The notes: generated by a model not told the origin, from the sequence alone. A stretch of DNA of 34,107 nt from Petrotoga sp. 9PW.55.5.1 (GCF_003265365.1 NZ_AUPM01000001.1:1-34107), one strand, 5' to 3'. Positions 1 through 8,610 are shown, counted from the stretch's first letter. Program-made: numbers and translations.

Positions 1-50
1 GGGGAATTAAAGCCAAATTCCCCTTCTGTGAAGGGGTGGATGCAGCGTTT
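1..50. repeat. Partial copies of the dispersed palindromic repeat at the left edge
   Basis: Bases 1-10 (GGGGAATTAA) match the outer end of the palindromic element that is complete at 19260-19419. From about 16 a second partial copy starts in the opposite orientation: a hairpin CCCCTTC-tgt-GAAGGGG (20-36) followed by TGGATGCAGCGTTT, identical to the right arm of the complete element read on the other strand. The copy is cut after GCGTTT, so the second hairpin of the arm is missing. The hairpin lies just past the stop codon of the MATE gene on the minus strand and may act in 3' end formation. Repeat identity is seen directly; the function is inferred. Confidence 0.75.
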
Positions 51-69
51 CGAAGAATTTCTATTACAT

Positions 70-1473
70 TTATCCTTCATTTTCTTGTGGTTCATACTCG
101 TTAGGAAAATTCTTATTATATTTTTGTTCTTTTTCTAAGGAATTTAAAATTTTTATTTCTCTAATAACAAAAAATAGGGTTAACGTTGCAGACAAAACAT
201 CCGAAAGAGGAAATGTGTACCAAATACCCATAAGTCCAAATAAATTAGACATAATAAATACCGCTGGTATAAATATTAATATCTGTCTAGACATTGACAA
301 TAACAAAGCTGGAGCGGCTCTTCCTATTGCCTGAAACAGAGCGGAACCTATTACTTGAAAACCTACTATCCAAATAAACATAGCATCTATCCTTAAAGCT
401 ACTATACCTTCTTCAATTAAAGCAGGGTCCGTTGAAAATATAGATAGTAAAAACCTTGGAAACAGTTGAACAAGAGCAAATGAAATAGTTGACCAAATCA
501 GAGCTACAGTTGTAGCTTTTTTTAGTACTTCCTTAACCCTATCATATCTTTTAGCTCCGTAATTATAACCTGCAATAGGAAGAAATCCTTGGGCTATTCC
601 AAACATTGGCAGAAAGAAAAACATGAATAATCTATTAATAACTCCAAAGATTGCAATATGCAACGAACTTCCGTAGGTTCCTAATAAATTATTCAAAACT
701 ATCGCTAACAAACTCCCAGCAACTTGTCTAGCAAAGGCTGAGGCACCAACCGCTACAGTTTCCCCCATTATATGCCGATCCAAAACAAAATTCTTAAAAC
801 GAATTTTTAATATACTTTTTCCACTAAAAAAGTAATATCCAATATATATAACTCCAACCATCTGAGAAAGCACTGTCGCTACAGCTGCTCCTCTTACCCC
901 CATATTAAGTCCAAAAATAAAGATAGGATCAAGAATTATATTTAGAATTCCCGGAATTATCATAGCAATCATTGCATCTTTTGCATGACCTTGTGCTCTC
1001 ATAACGTTATGACTGGCCATTCCTATTGCAAAAAATATTGAACCATATAGGATAACACTCATATATTCTTCGGCATAACTCAAAATATCGGGAGTTGCCC
1101 CAAATAAATTCAACAACGGATCCAGGAAAATAATTCCTACAATTGTTAAGCCTAAACTTAGAAAAAACACAGAAGAAAATATATTACCTAAGGCCTTTTC
1201 TGCTCTATCCTGGTTTTTTGCTCCTAAACTTCTTGATACTAATGTTCCTCCTCCTATTCCTATCATACCTGCAGCCGCCATGATTATCATTTGGATAGGA
1301 AATGCTACAGAAACTCCCGCTATTCCTAAAGTTCCGACACCTCTTGCTATATAAATTGTATCTACAAAATTATATAAAGCTTGAACGAGCATGGCAGTTA
1401 TTGCAGGAATAGAAAGTTTCATTAATAATTTCCCTATTTTTTCTTCTTCAAGCATTTTGGAATTTTCTTCCAC
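70..1473 (-). CDS. MATE-family multidrug/Na+ (or H+) antiporter 1
   Basis: Polytopic membrane protein of 467 aa, the usual MATE size, with about 12 hydrophobic segments arranged as two related halves. It begins with the typical MATE entry (KLLMKLSIPAITAMLVQALY) and has the family-typical ARGVGTLGIAGVSVAFP stretch. MATE proteins export drugs or other organic solutes in exchange for Na+ or H+ at the cytoplasmic membrane; the substrate cannot be read from sequence. The start is GTG at 1473, directly after the TAG stop of marR1 (TAG|GTG), with the Shine-Dalgarno GAGGAGG inside the end of marR1, so the two are translationally coupled. Regulation is presumably by marR1 from the promoter at 1983-2011. 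It is a paralogue of the MATE gene at 2062-3435. Confidence 0.9.
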   Translation of the reverse strand: MEENSKMLEEEKIGKLLMKLSIPAITAMLVQALYNFVDTIYIARGVGTLGIAGVSVAFPIQMIIMAAAGMIGIGGGTLVSRSLGAKNQDRAEKALGNIFSSVFFLSLGLTIVGIIFLDPLLNLFGATPDILSYAEEYMSVILYGSIFFAIGMASHNVMRAQGHAKDAMIAMIIPGILNIILDPIFIFGLNMGVRGAAVATVLSQMVGVIYIGYYFFSGKSILKIRFKNFVLDRHIMGETVAVGASAFARQVAGSLLAIVLNNLLGTYGSSLHIAIFGVINRLFMFFFLPMFGIAQGFLPIAGYNYGAKRYDRVKEVLKKATTVALIWSTISFALVQLFPRFLLSIFSTDPALIEEGIVALRIDAMFIWIVGFQVIGSALFQAIGRAAPALLLSMSRQILIFIPAVFIMSNLFGLMGIWYTFPLSDVLSATLTLFFVIREIKILNSLEKEQKYNKNFPNEYEPQENEG

Positions 1474-1953
1474 CTACTTAGCCTCCTCGTGAGTCGAATT
1501 TCTGTATCGAACAACATTATTTATCATTTTATCCAATAAATTATCAAATTGATTTTTTTCTTGAACTGATAGATGCTCAGTTATTATCTTTTCCAACTCT
1601 TGGTTTACTATCTCAACTTCTTTCCTGATTTCATAAGCTTTATCAGTCAAAAAAATTCTGTTCACTCGATGGTCTGTTTCGTCTACCTTTTTTGTAATAT
1701 ATCCGCTTTTTATCAATTTTTTAAGAGCTCTTGTTGTGGTTGCTTTATCAAATCTCAATTTCTCATTTAACTCTTCTTGACTAATCCCATCTCCATGATC
1801 AAATAGATACATAAGAAAATGAAACTGACCCCTTCCAATATTGTATTTTCTAAGTTTTTGTTTCATAATTGAATTCGACAATCTAAATAGACACGAAATT
1901 TTTCTTATAATCGAAGTTTCATGATTTGAATTTTCAAAAAAAATCTTTTTCAC
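1474..1953 (-). CDS. MarR-family transcriptional regulator 1
   Basis: Winged-helix regulator of 159 aa, normal length for MarR. The DNA-binding part is visible as the GISQEELNEKLRFDKATTTR helix-turn-helix (about residues 75-95), followed by the wing containing DETDHRVNRIFLTDKA, the classic MarR D-x-R-x-x-R type wing. It is the first gene of an operon with the MATE exporter downstream, so it most likely represses that exporter and itself and responds to an exported ligand (inference). The start is uncertain: GTG at 1953 lies inside a full GGAGGTGA Shine-Dalgarno, so either the AAGGAAGG further upstream serves this GTG, or translation begins at ATT 1944-1942, five bases after GGAGGTGA. The first conserved residues come only after about residue 15, so both starts give a complete domain. 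Confidence 0.88.
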   Translation of the reverse strand: MKKIFFENSNHETSIIRKISCLFRLSNSIMKQKLRKYNIGRGQFHFLMYLFDHGDGISQEELNEKLRFDKATTTRALKKLIKSGYITKKVDETDHRVNRIFLTDKAYEIRKEVEIVNQELEKIITEHLSVQEKNQFDNLLDKMINNVVRYRNSTHEEAK

Positions 1954-1982
1954 CTCCCGTTTTCCTTCCTTAATACATAAGG

Positions 1983-2011
1983 ATTATAGTAAAAAAATAT
2001 TGCATATGCAA
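1983..2011 (-). promoter_or_regulatory. Promoter of the marR1-MATE1 operon
   Basis: On the minus strand a perfect TATAAT (plus-strand 1983-1988) is preceded, after a 17-base spacer, by TTGCAT (2006-2011), a 4/6 match to the -35 consensus. The -35 hexamer lies inside the palindrome TTGCATATGCAA, so a bound repressor would block RNA polymerase. The -10 ends about 30 bases from the GTG start of marR1. Confidence 0.7.
2000..2011. promoter_or_regulatory. Operator O1, probable MarR1 site
   Basis: TTGCATATGCAA is a perfect 12-bp palindrome that overlaps the -35 of the marR1 promoter. Its core is the same as that of the larger palindrome at 2029-2048. The centres are 33 bp apart, about three helical turns, so two dimers could sit on one face. 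Autoregulation by MarR1 is inferred from position. Confidence 0.65.
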
Positions 2012-2028
2012 CTAATTTTTGTAAATAT

Positions 2029-2048
2029 TTAGTTGCATATGCAACTAA
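2029..2048. promoter_or_regulatory. Operator O2, probable MarR1 site
   Basis: TTAGTTGCATATGCAACTAA is a perfect 20-bp palindrome just upstream of the marR1 promoter and 13 bp beyond the stop codon of the second MATE gene. It contains the O1 core, and the ACTAA extension also follows O1 on one side. This is the typical size and AT-rich character of a MarR dimer site. Confidence 0.68.
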
Positions 2049-2061
2049 TCAATTTATTAAC

Positions 2062-3435
2062 TTATCTGCTTTTTCCCCAAACCTCTTTTCTTTTCCACTT
2101 TCCTTTAAGGTAAAACATAGTTAGTATTATGGTTTCTCCAATATCTCCAAACATGTAAGAAAGCCAAATCCATATAATAGGTAAATTGAATATACTTATT
2201 GTTAAAATCAGAATGGGAAGCTGTATAACCCATCTTGATAAGACGCTTGAAAACAAGAATGGAATATTGTAACCAGAACCAGAAAAAGCACTTGTTAAAC
2301 CTAGTCCATAACCCAACGCTACTAAACCAAGAGAACCGAATTTTAAGAAATCAATACCATATCTTATAACCAAAGGATCATCAGTAAAAAGTGACATTAC
2401 CGCTTCTCCAAAACCAAAAGCAAGGACAATAAAAATTAACATAACACAGGCTCCTATGATTCCTGTCATGTTAGCAGCTTTCTGTGATCTTTTTATATCT
2501 CCAGCTCCAATTGATTGTCCTACTACAGAAGAAGCTCCCATAGTTAAGCCGAATAAAGGTACAAAAGCAAACCCAAAAATCCTCCCTGCTATTCCGTTTG
2601 CTGCTATTGCTTCGTTACCAAAGATTGCAACAAAACCTAAAATAACTATATTGGAAAGGTTTCTAAAAAATATCTGTATTCCATTGGGTAAGCCAATTGT
2701 TAATAATTTAGCATCTAGTTTGGGATGAAGTTTAAAAAGTCCTTTAAAACGTGGTTTAACTTCATGTGTTCTGTTAAACAAGATTATGAAACCCACAAAA
2801 AAAGCAAACGACTGAGATATAACTGTTGCCAAAGCAGCTCCCAAAACTCCAAAACCGAATCCTTGTATATTAAAAAAAGGTACTTCTTCAAAAATAAATA
2901 ACGGATCAAGAAAAATATTCATAATACTAACTATAATCATTATAATCATTGGAGTTTTTGCATCTCCGAGACATCTAAATATGGTATTAACAGAATAAGA
3001 TGAAAACATTATAGGCAGAAAAAAAAGCCTTAAGTACCCGTATTCTAACCCGTAATTTACAACAGTTTCATCAGCAAAAAAAAGCATAAGGGGTTCTAAA
3101 AATATAGCCATAAAAAAAGCGGCTATTAATGCCATTATGAATTTGAAACTTATAGTCTGCTCTATTGCTTTTGATGTTTGTACATAATCTTTTTTTCCAA
3201 ATGCTTGAGAAATCAGAGAGATCGAGCTTACTCCAATAATTTCATTCAAGGCATCTACCATCCAAAAAATAGTGGAAAAAACCGTAACTCCAGCAATCGC
3301 ATCACTAGAAATCATCCCTATCCAAAAAATATCCACTAAATCATAAACCATCTGTGCTGCCATACCTATCATAGTTGGAATGGACATTACTAAGATATGA
3401 TTAATTACTCTTCCCTTTGTTAGATCTCTCTCCAT
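2062..3435 (-). CDS. MATE-family multidrug/Na+ (or H+) antiporter 2
   Basis: Polytopic membrane protein of 457 aa, of MATE size and topology, starting with the family-typical VINHILVMSIPTMIGMAAQM and followed by LVDIFWIGMISSDAIAGVTV. The ATG at 3435 has a good GGAGG six bases upstream. It is related to the MATE at 70-1473 but clearly diverged, so this is not a recent duplication. It is read divergently from the MarR gene at 3602; a perfect palindrome sits in its promoter (3482-3495), suggesting repression by that MarR. The transported compound is unknown. The gene ends 13 bp before the marR1 operators with no clear terminator between. Confidence 0.9.
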   Translation of the reverse strand: MERDLTKGRVINHILVMSIPTMIGMAAQMVYDLVDIFWIGMISSDAIAGVTVFSTIFWMVDALNEIIGVSSISLISQAFGKKDYVQTSKAIEQTISFKFIMALIAAFFMAIFLEPLMLFFADETVVNYGLEYGYLRLFFLPIMFSSYSVNTIFRCLGDAKTPMIIMIIVSIMNIFLDPLFIFEEVPFFNIQGFGFGVLGAALATVISQSFAFFVGFIILFNRTHEVKPRFKGLFKLHPKLDAKLLTIGLPNGIQIFFRNLSNIVILGFVAIFGNEAIAANGIAGRIFGFAFVPLFGLTMGASSVVGQSIGAGDIKRSQKAANMTGIIGACVMLIFIVLAFGFGEAVMSLFTDDPLVIRYGIDFLKFGSLGLVALGYGLGLTSAFSGSGYNIPFLFSSVLSRWVIQLPILILTISIFNLPIIWIWLSYMFGDIGETIILTMFYLKGKWKRKEVWGKSR

Positions 3436-3470
3436 TTTTTCCTCCGACTAAAAAAAGATCAAATTCTTTT

Positions 3471-3500
3471 ATAATGCATATAAATGATATCATTTGTCAA
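3471..3500 (-). promoter_or_regulatory. Promoter of MATE2
   Basis: On the minus strand a consensus TTGACA (plus-strand 3495-3500) is followed after 18 bases by CATTAT (3471-3476), with TATAAA overlapping three bases further on as an alternative -10. The spacer contains the 14-bp palindrome at 3482-3495. The distance to the ATG at 3435 is normal for a short leader. Confidence 0.55.
3482..3495. promoter_or_regulatory. Operator candidate for MarR2 in the MATE2 promoter spacer
   Basis: AAATGATATCATTT is a perfect 14-bp palindrome between the -35 and -10 of the MATE2 promoter, in the divergent region shared with marR2. Its sequence differs from the TTGCATATGCAA sites of marR1, which fits two separate regulators. 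Binding by MarR2 is inferred from position only. Confidence 0.5.
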
Positions 3501-3547
3501 AAAGAAAAACAAGTATAAAATTTTTTCATTTTTGTTGTAGACAATTA

Positions 3548-3556
3548 TGATATACT
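3548..3556 (+). promoter_or_regulatory. Extended -10 promoter candidate for marR2
   Basis: TGATATACT has the TGn extension before a TATACT -10 box, with no good -35 at 17 bases. A short inverted repeat TTGT-AG-ACAA (3535-3544) lies just upstream and could be another regulator half-site pair. The assignment is weak because it rests on the -10 alone. Confidence 0.35.
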
Positions 3557-3601
3557 ATTACTAAAAAGGAAATAATTTTGTTTAAGAAAGTGGGGAGAAT
3601 T

Positions 3602-4039
3602 ATGGAAGAAAATCCATCGGTTGAAATGGAAAAATTGATTAGAGAAATTTGCTCTAAAGTCAAAAGTGAAGGACGAAAAGTTTTAAAAGAAGTCAATATA
3701 TCTCCTGCTCAATTTGATGTTTTACAAACCGTTTACTTCAAGGGGCCTAAAATGCTTAGTGAAATTAGCAAAAGATTAGGAATTACTAAAAGCACTACAA
3801 CTGGATTAATTAGAAGACTCGAATTGGCAGGTTATTTAGTTAGAGAAAAATCAAAAAAAGATAAAAGAGTATTTGTTGTAGCGATAACCCCTCAAGGAGT
3901 GACTATAATAGAAAAAGTTATAAAAAATCGTATCGCTTTAATGGAACAAGTTTATAAAAAAATGGGAAATAAAGAGAAAAGTATAGAAATATTAAACGAA
4001 ATAAATAAAATTCTACATCAAAATCAAGGTGGGATTTAA
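3602..4039 (+). CDS. MarR-family transcriptional regulator 2
   Basis: MarR winged-helix protein, 145 aa from the ATG at 3602. The recognition helix region KMLSEISKRLGITKSTTTGL and the wing REKSKKDKRVFVVAITPQG, with the KKDKR basic cluster, are clear. The chosen start has GGGGAG four bases upstream; a TTG at 3578 with AAGGA would add eight residues. It is divergent from MATE2, which it probably represses, and lies six bases upstream of the PEGA-domain gene on the same strand, so that gene may be co-transcribed. It is a distinct regulator from the MarR at 1474-1953. Confidence 0.88.
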   Translation: MEENPSVEMEKLIREICSKVKSEGRKVLKEVNISPAQFDVLQTVYFKGPKMLSEISKRLGITKSTTTGLIRRLELAGYLVREKSKKDKRVFVVAITPQGVTIIEKVIKNRIALMEQVYKKMGNKEKSIEILNEINKILHQNQGGI

Positions 4040-4045
4040 TAGATT

Positions 4046-5722
4046 ATGAAATTTTCTATTGGGAAATTATTCGCCATTTTCTTTGTAATGCTACTTTTTT
4101 CTAGTGTGTTTTTTTCATCTTCAATAAGTATTGAGGCTCAATACGGCAGTGATGTATACCTCAATTCCCGTTTTTTAGGAACTGTCTTAGAATCCCCGCA
4201 ACTTTTTGAGGTTGAAAATCTAACCTCAGGCAATTTGGTAATTAAAAAAAATGGGTACAGCGTTTATTCAGTTCCAATAGACCTTCTTGGAAATGAAATA
4301 TACGTAGAAGCTATACAGATCCCCTTAGCTAAGATCAGATTGAATATGAATGTCGAAAGTGCAACTATAGAATATGAATTCATGAATAATTTGATAACTG
4401 AAAAAATTCAAAATAACCAGGAGATAGAAATTCCATATAACGTAGAAAAGATACAAATTAAAAGCGATGGTTATTTTGAAAAAAGTATGACATTTGAATT
4501 AAACCCTTTTGATAAAAAGAATTTAGACATTCAATTAGTGAGCCTAGATGAAATAATAATTGATTCGAATCCAACACATGCTCAAATTTTTTTGGGGGGA
4601 GAGTTTATTGGTGAAACTCCCCTTATAATAAAAAGAGAGGACTACTCAAAAATTACCTTAAAAAAGGAAGGTTATTTACAAAACACTATTAAAACTCTTC
4701 CTGAAAAAGATAAAACCACCGTTTTTTTAAATCCAGGCGTTGATTTTTTTGTAGATAGTAGTCCAAAAGATGTTGGAATTTTCATTGATGGAAAATACAT
4801 AGGCAATACTCCCTTAGAAGGTATTTTCCCTGAAGGAACTTATGAAGTAACTCTTTCGAAATTAGGCTATCAGCCAAAAAATTTAATAATTGATTTAACA
4901 AGTGAAGGCTTAAACAAATACTTTTTTGAAATGAAACAATCAACTAATATAATATACTTTTTAAACTCAAATGAATATGAATTTAATATAGATGGGAGAA
5001 ATTTAGGGAAAGGAATAAATGCTATAATTTTAGACGACTATACCCATTTGATAAGAACCTCTAAGAAAGACAATATTTTAGAATTCTCAATAAATAAAAA
5101 TAACTACCAAGGCGAGCAATATTTAGACCTAGAAAAGTTTAGTACGATAAATGTTTTTTCACTCGACTATTCTCATGCCAGCTTTTTAGGGAATACTCAA
5201 AAAATTCCTACTTTTTTCACAGTAAGTATGCTAAATAGTCCCAACTTTGCTACAGTTAGAAACTTAAATAGAACTTATAATATTTTATTAGAACCTTCTC
5301 AAAGTAAAGATGTTTTTATGGGTGAAGGATTTGGTGTATTATTTATTACTTCAAATGTAGAAAAACCATTAATATATATTGACGGGAAATTTGTAAGCCC
5401 CGAAGAATTTTATGGTTATCCTTTAAAAAATGGAGTTTATAATATAGAGGCTAGAAAATTTAATGAAGTAAAGCAACAAAAAATTACTGTAAGAAACGGT
5501 GAAAAGACTTATATTCATTTTGAATTTGATAATAAAATACCTGTAATTGTTAACACGAAAGAAGAAAATGTTTTTATTAATTCTAAAAAATTTCAGAATA
5601 CTAATCAGAGCATATATTTACCTTCTGGACCAAACGTTTTTTCTAACGGAGAGACATCTATAGTCCTGTTTATTTATGAACCAAAATATATTGATTTAGA
5701 TAAATTGTTTGGGGGGTTATAA
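4046..5722 (+). CDS. Secreted PEGA-domain protein
   Basis: Exported protein of 558 aa with a Sec signal or N-terminal anchor (hydrophobic LFAIFFVMLLFSSVFF, about residues 8-23). At least two PEGA domains are visible by their hallmark segments: IFLGGEFIGETPL (about residue 180) and IFIDGKYIGNTPLEG (about residue 245), each followed by a strand ending in KKEGYLQ or SKLGYQP. More divergent copies lie before and after (for example LIYIDGKFVSPEEFYG near 445). PEGA domains are small beta folds often found in surface proteins; no enzymatic function is expected. The gene ends three bases before the Omp-alpha-like gene, so the pair are probably an envelope operon. Confidence 0.8.
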   Translation: MKFSIGKLFAIFFVMLLFSSVFFSSSISIEAQYGSDVYLNSRFLGTVLESPQLFEVENLTSGNLVIKKNGYSVYSVPIDLLGNEIYVEAIQIPLAKIRLNMNVESATIEYEFMNNLITEKIQNNQEIEIPYNVEKIQIKSDGYFEKSMTFELNPFDKKNLDIQLVSLDEIIIDSNPTHAQIFLGGEFIGETPLIIKREDYSKITLKKEGYLQNTIKTLPEKDKTTVFLNPGVDFFVDSSPKDVGIFIDGKYIGNTPLEGIFPEGTYEVTLSKLGYQPKNLIIDLTSEGLNKYFFEMKQSTNIIYFLNSNEYEFNIDGRNLGKGINAIILDDYTHLIRTSKKDNILEFSINKNNYQGEQYLDLEKFSTINVFSLDYSHASFLGNTQKIPTFFTVSMLNSPNFATVRNLNRTYNILLEPSQSKDVFMGEGFGVLFITSNVEKPLIYIDGKFVSPEEFYGYPLKNGVYNIEARKFNEVKQQKITVRNGEKTYIHFEFDNKIPVIVNTKEENVFINSKKFQNTNQSIYLPSGPNVFSNGETSIVLFIYEPKYIDLDKLFGGL

Positions 5723-5724
5723 AA

Positions 5725-7791
5725 TTGAAAAAAATAGCGTTTTTAATGACTTTAATTTTGGTTTTGTCAATAAATACTTTTTCTCAAACTAATATCGTTG
5801 ATTTGCAGCCTTCTTCGCCTATTTATTCCCAAGTTGTTAGAATGGTCGAATCTGGAATAATGTTTTTGGATAACCAAGGTAGATTTCGTGGCTCTCAGCA
5901 AGTTTTGAGATACGATTTGGCAGAGTTTGGTTCAAACATTCTAGATTTTGTTGAAGGCAATTATGGAAGTAAAATTGAAGAACTAAGCAAAAAAATCACA
6001 GCTTTGGAAAATATGAACATACAAACAAGGTTATACAACCTAGAAAGCACTATATTTGCCCACGAAGATAGATTATCTTATATGGATTCCACTCTAATTA
6101 ATTTAAATAAAAATGTTTCTGATATTTTGAATGTGCTTGATCCCTCTCAACCTATAAATGAAGATAATGTTCTAATTCAAAACATAGTTCAAGAATCGGT
6201 TGAAGTAGCAAGAAAGACCTCAGAAAAAGAGATTCAAAGAATAGCGGACACTTCAATGGCCTCTTTAACGATTTACGAAACAAAGTTAAAAGAATTCGTA
6301 TCTGAAGTAGATCAGCTGAATGAAAAATATGAAAATACAATAGAAAGTTTGAATTATGTTTTAGTGGATGTAACCCAATCAAATCAAGAAGAACTAAGAA
6401 ATTTTGTCGACAAAAAGATAGAAGTTGAGCTCGATGCCTTAAAAACTGCTTTGCATAATATCGCAAAAAATGAAGTAGCCCTTTTTGGGGATACTATAAG
6501 TTCTACTTTTACTACCCTAGATAAAAGAATATCCGATCTTGAAGGTCAAGTAAACCCCTATATGAACAATTACAGTAAGCTTGAAAATAAAGTTGAAGAA
6601 AATGAAGCCAAGATAAACTATTTGATTAGAAATTTTTCCACAGATCCAACGGTCAGCACTATAACTGATTATCAAATGTTAGATATAAAAACAGAAATAG
6701 AAGGATTAAAGTTGAGAACCAATAATCTTTCAACAGATTTAAAGATTATAACAGATCAGATTAATTCTAACCGTTCCGCTATAGAAACATTTGATGCTAA
6801 GCATTTTTATTACAATTCAAAAATAAACGAAATGCAGAATAATTATAACTATCTTTCCGAACAAATTATTATGCAAAATAAGAAAATTGACAACTTGCTT
6901 TTTGAGGTTTCAAAAATATCTCCAACTCAAACACCTAAAGCAGATACTCAAGAATTAACAGAGATTAGAAATTTGCAAGAACGCGTTTCTAGTTTGGAAA
7001 GAACTATTGGAATTTATTACGATCAAATAGGCCAACTTAATATTTATGCCTTTTCTTATGAAGAAATGAAAAACGATTTAGATGAAATTAAAAGAATAAT
7101 AGAAAAAAATGAAGGGGATATACAAACTTTAAAAAATAATAACGAAACTCTGCAAGCTCAGCTAAAATCTTTGTCAAATCTTGCTAATTTAGATCAAGAA
7201 AGTATTTTACAACTTGGAGACATCACAAAATTATCAGAAAATGTGAATATTTTGAATGATTCATATGATACCTTGAAAAAAAATAATCTCCAGATTCAAA
7301 ATGACCTAGTGCAAGTGGAAAACCGGTTAATTAAAGTGGAAACAACGTTGAATAACTTTGAAGTAACATCTTCCGAAATTAAGGAATTAAAAGATTCATA
7401 CAATTCGCTACTTCAACAATACTATGAAATTAAATCGGAAGCTGATTATTTAGTCGATCCTATATCTATGAAAAATGATATTGAAACTGAACTTTCACGA
7501 AAACTGGCCACCGATATTGTGGCACTAGAAAAAGAGATTGCTAATATAAATAAGAAAATATCTTCTATAGAATCAAGAGCATCAAATCTAGAAAAGTCAT
7601 TCGTTGTATACGATGAAACCCTTGTTAAGGTTTCTCAAAAGACTGATGAAAACATAAAAAGATTAGATAAATTGGAAAGTTCTGTTCAAACGATTGAACA
7701 ACCTTCTCAAAGCTTCATTCCTTCCATAATCACAGGATTAATAGGGGTCGCTGTAGGGGCTGGGGTTGTTTACTTGTTATTATCAAATTAA
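5725..7791 (+). CDS. Omp-alpha-like envelope spacer: SLH-like domain, coiled coil, C-terminal anchor
   Basis: Protein of 688 aa in three parts. Residues 1-20 are a signal peptide (ending NTFSQ). Residues about 25-80 resemble one S-layer-homology unit (SPIYSQVVRMVESGIMFLD, then the RYDLAEF segment). Residues about 80-660 are low-complexity, rich in E, K, N, L and I with heptad-like spacing, predicted as long coiled coil. The last 25 residues end in a hydrophobic glycine-rich segment (IITGLIGVAVGAGVVYLLL) with little after it. This is the architecture known for Omp-alpha of Thermotoga maritima, a rod that spans the periplasm between peptidoglycan and toga; here it is considerably longer. The start is TTG at 5725 with GGGGGGT seven bases upstream. 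Confidence 0.78.
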   Translation: MKKIAFLMTLILVLSINTFSQTNIVDLQPSSPIYSQVVRMVESGIMFLDNQGRFRGSQQVLRYDLAEFGSNILDFVEGNYGSKIEELSKKITALENMNIQTRLYNLESTIFAHEDRLSYMDSTLINLNKNVSDILNVLDPSQPINEDNVLIQNIVQESVEVARKTSEKEIQRIADTSMASLTIYETKLKEFVSEVDQLNEKYENTIESLNYVLVDVTQSNQEELRNFVDKKIEVELDALKTALHNIAKNEVALFGDTISSTFTTLDKRISDLEGQVNPYMNNYSKLENKVEENEAKINYLIRNFSTDPTVSTITDYQMLDIKTEIEGLKLRTNNLSTDLKIITDQINSNRSAIETFDAKHFYYNSKINEMQNNYNYLSEQIIMQNKKIDNLLFEVSKISPTQTPKADTQELTEIRNLQERVSSLERTIGIYYDQIGQLNIYAFSYEEMKNDLDEIKRIIEKNEGDIQTLKNNNETLQAQLKSLSNLANLDQESILQLGDITKLSENVNILNDSYDTLKKNNLQIQNDLVQVENRLIKVETTLNNFEVTSSEIKELKDSYNSLLQQYYEIKSEADYLVDPISMKNDIETELSRKLATDIVALEKEIANINKKISSIESRASNLEKSFVVYDETLVKVSQKTDENIKRLDKLESSVQTIEQPSQSFIPSIITGLIGVAVGAGVVYLLLSN

Positions 7792-7812
7792 GTAAAATTA
7801 TAGGAGGAATAA

Positions 7813-8610
7813 ATGAAATACGGTGTAGCTTTAGGCAGCGGTGGGGCAAGAGGTGCAGCACACATTGCCTTGTTAGAACAGCTAAAAGAACGTGAAATAG
7901 AAGTTTCTATTGTTACTGGTTCTAGTGCGGGAGCTATAATTGGTGCATTTTATGCTCTATACCCTGAAGTGGATCTATTAAAAGTTTTCAAAGAAATTAT
8001 TGTTGATGAAAAAAGAACAATCGAATCGCATTTCAAAACATTAAACAATAAGATAACTAACTTCCCTAAGATGATTGCTGGAAAGAGTTTTTTAAAGAAC
8101 GAATTCGTATATCGTTTGTATAAAAACCTTTATGGAAATAAAAAATTCTCTGATTGTGAAATAAAACTTGGTATTGTTTCTTATGATTTGGAAAGTGGTA
8201 AGGAAGTTGAAATAACCGAAGGTTATATAATAGATGCGGTTATGGCCTCCACTAGCGTTCCTGGAGTTTTTCCTCCCCTCAGACTTGGAGGTATGCAACT
8301 TCTGGATGGGGGAGTATTAGAACCAGTCCCTGCACAATTAGCAAAAAAATTAGGAGCTGAATATGTTATTTTTAGTGATTTAAATAGTGAAACTATTGAA
8401 AACTTTCAAATCAACGATGGTTTAGAATATTTAATATATATTGATGACTATAAAAATAAAATAATGGTAGATCATGAAGCCCAATTCGCAGAAGAGATTT
8501 ATTCATTCCCAATAAAATACTCGTGGGAAGATTTTTCTCACTTTCTTGCCATTTATGAAGACGCCAAAATTTATTTAGAAAATAACTTTAAAGAAGGTAA
8601 AAAACATTGA
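7813..8610 (+). CDS. Patatin-like phospholipase (RssA/NTE family)
   Basis: Serine acyl hydrolase of 265 aa. All patatin marks are present: the oxyanion-hole glycine loop GSGGARGAAH (about 8-17), the nucleophile elbow TGSSAGA with Ser38, and the dyad aspartate in LLDGGVLEPVP (Asp165). The family cleaves acyl chains from phospholipids or other lipids using a Ser-Asp dyad. There is no signal peptide, so it is probably cytoplasmic or at the inner face of the membrane. The ATG has GGAGG upstream. It overlaps the next gene, a degenerate paralogue, by four bases. With envelope genes on both sides, a role in lipid turnover of the envelope is a reasonable inference. Confidence 0.9.
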   Translation: MKYGVALGSGGARGAAHIALLEQLKEREIEVSIVTGSSAGAIIGAFYALYPEVDLLKVFKEIIVDEKRTIESHFKTLNNKITNFPKMIAGKSFLKNEFVYRLYKNLYGNKKFSDCEIKLGIVSYDLESGKEVEITEGYIIDAVMASTSVPGVFPPLRLGGMQLLDGGVLEPVPAQLAKKLGAEYVIFSDLNSETIENFQINDGLEYLIYIDDYKNKIMVDHEAQFAEEIYSFPIKYSWEDFSHFLAIYEDAKIYLENNFKEGKKH

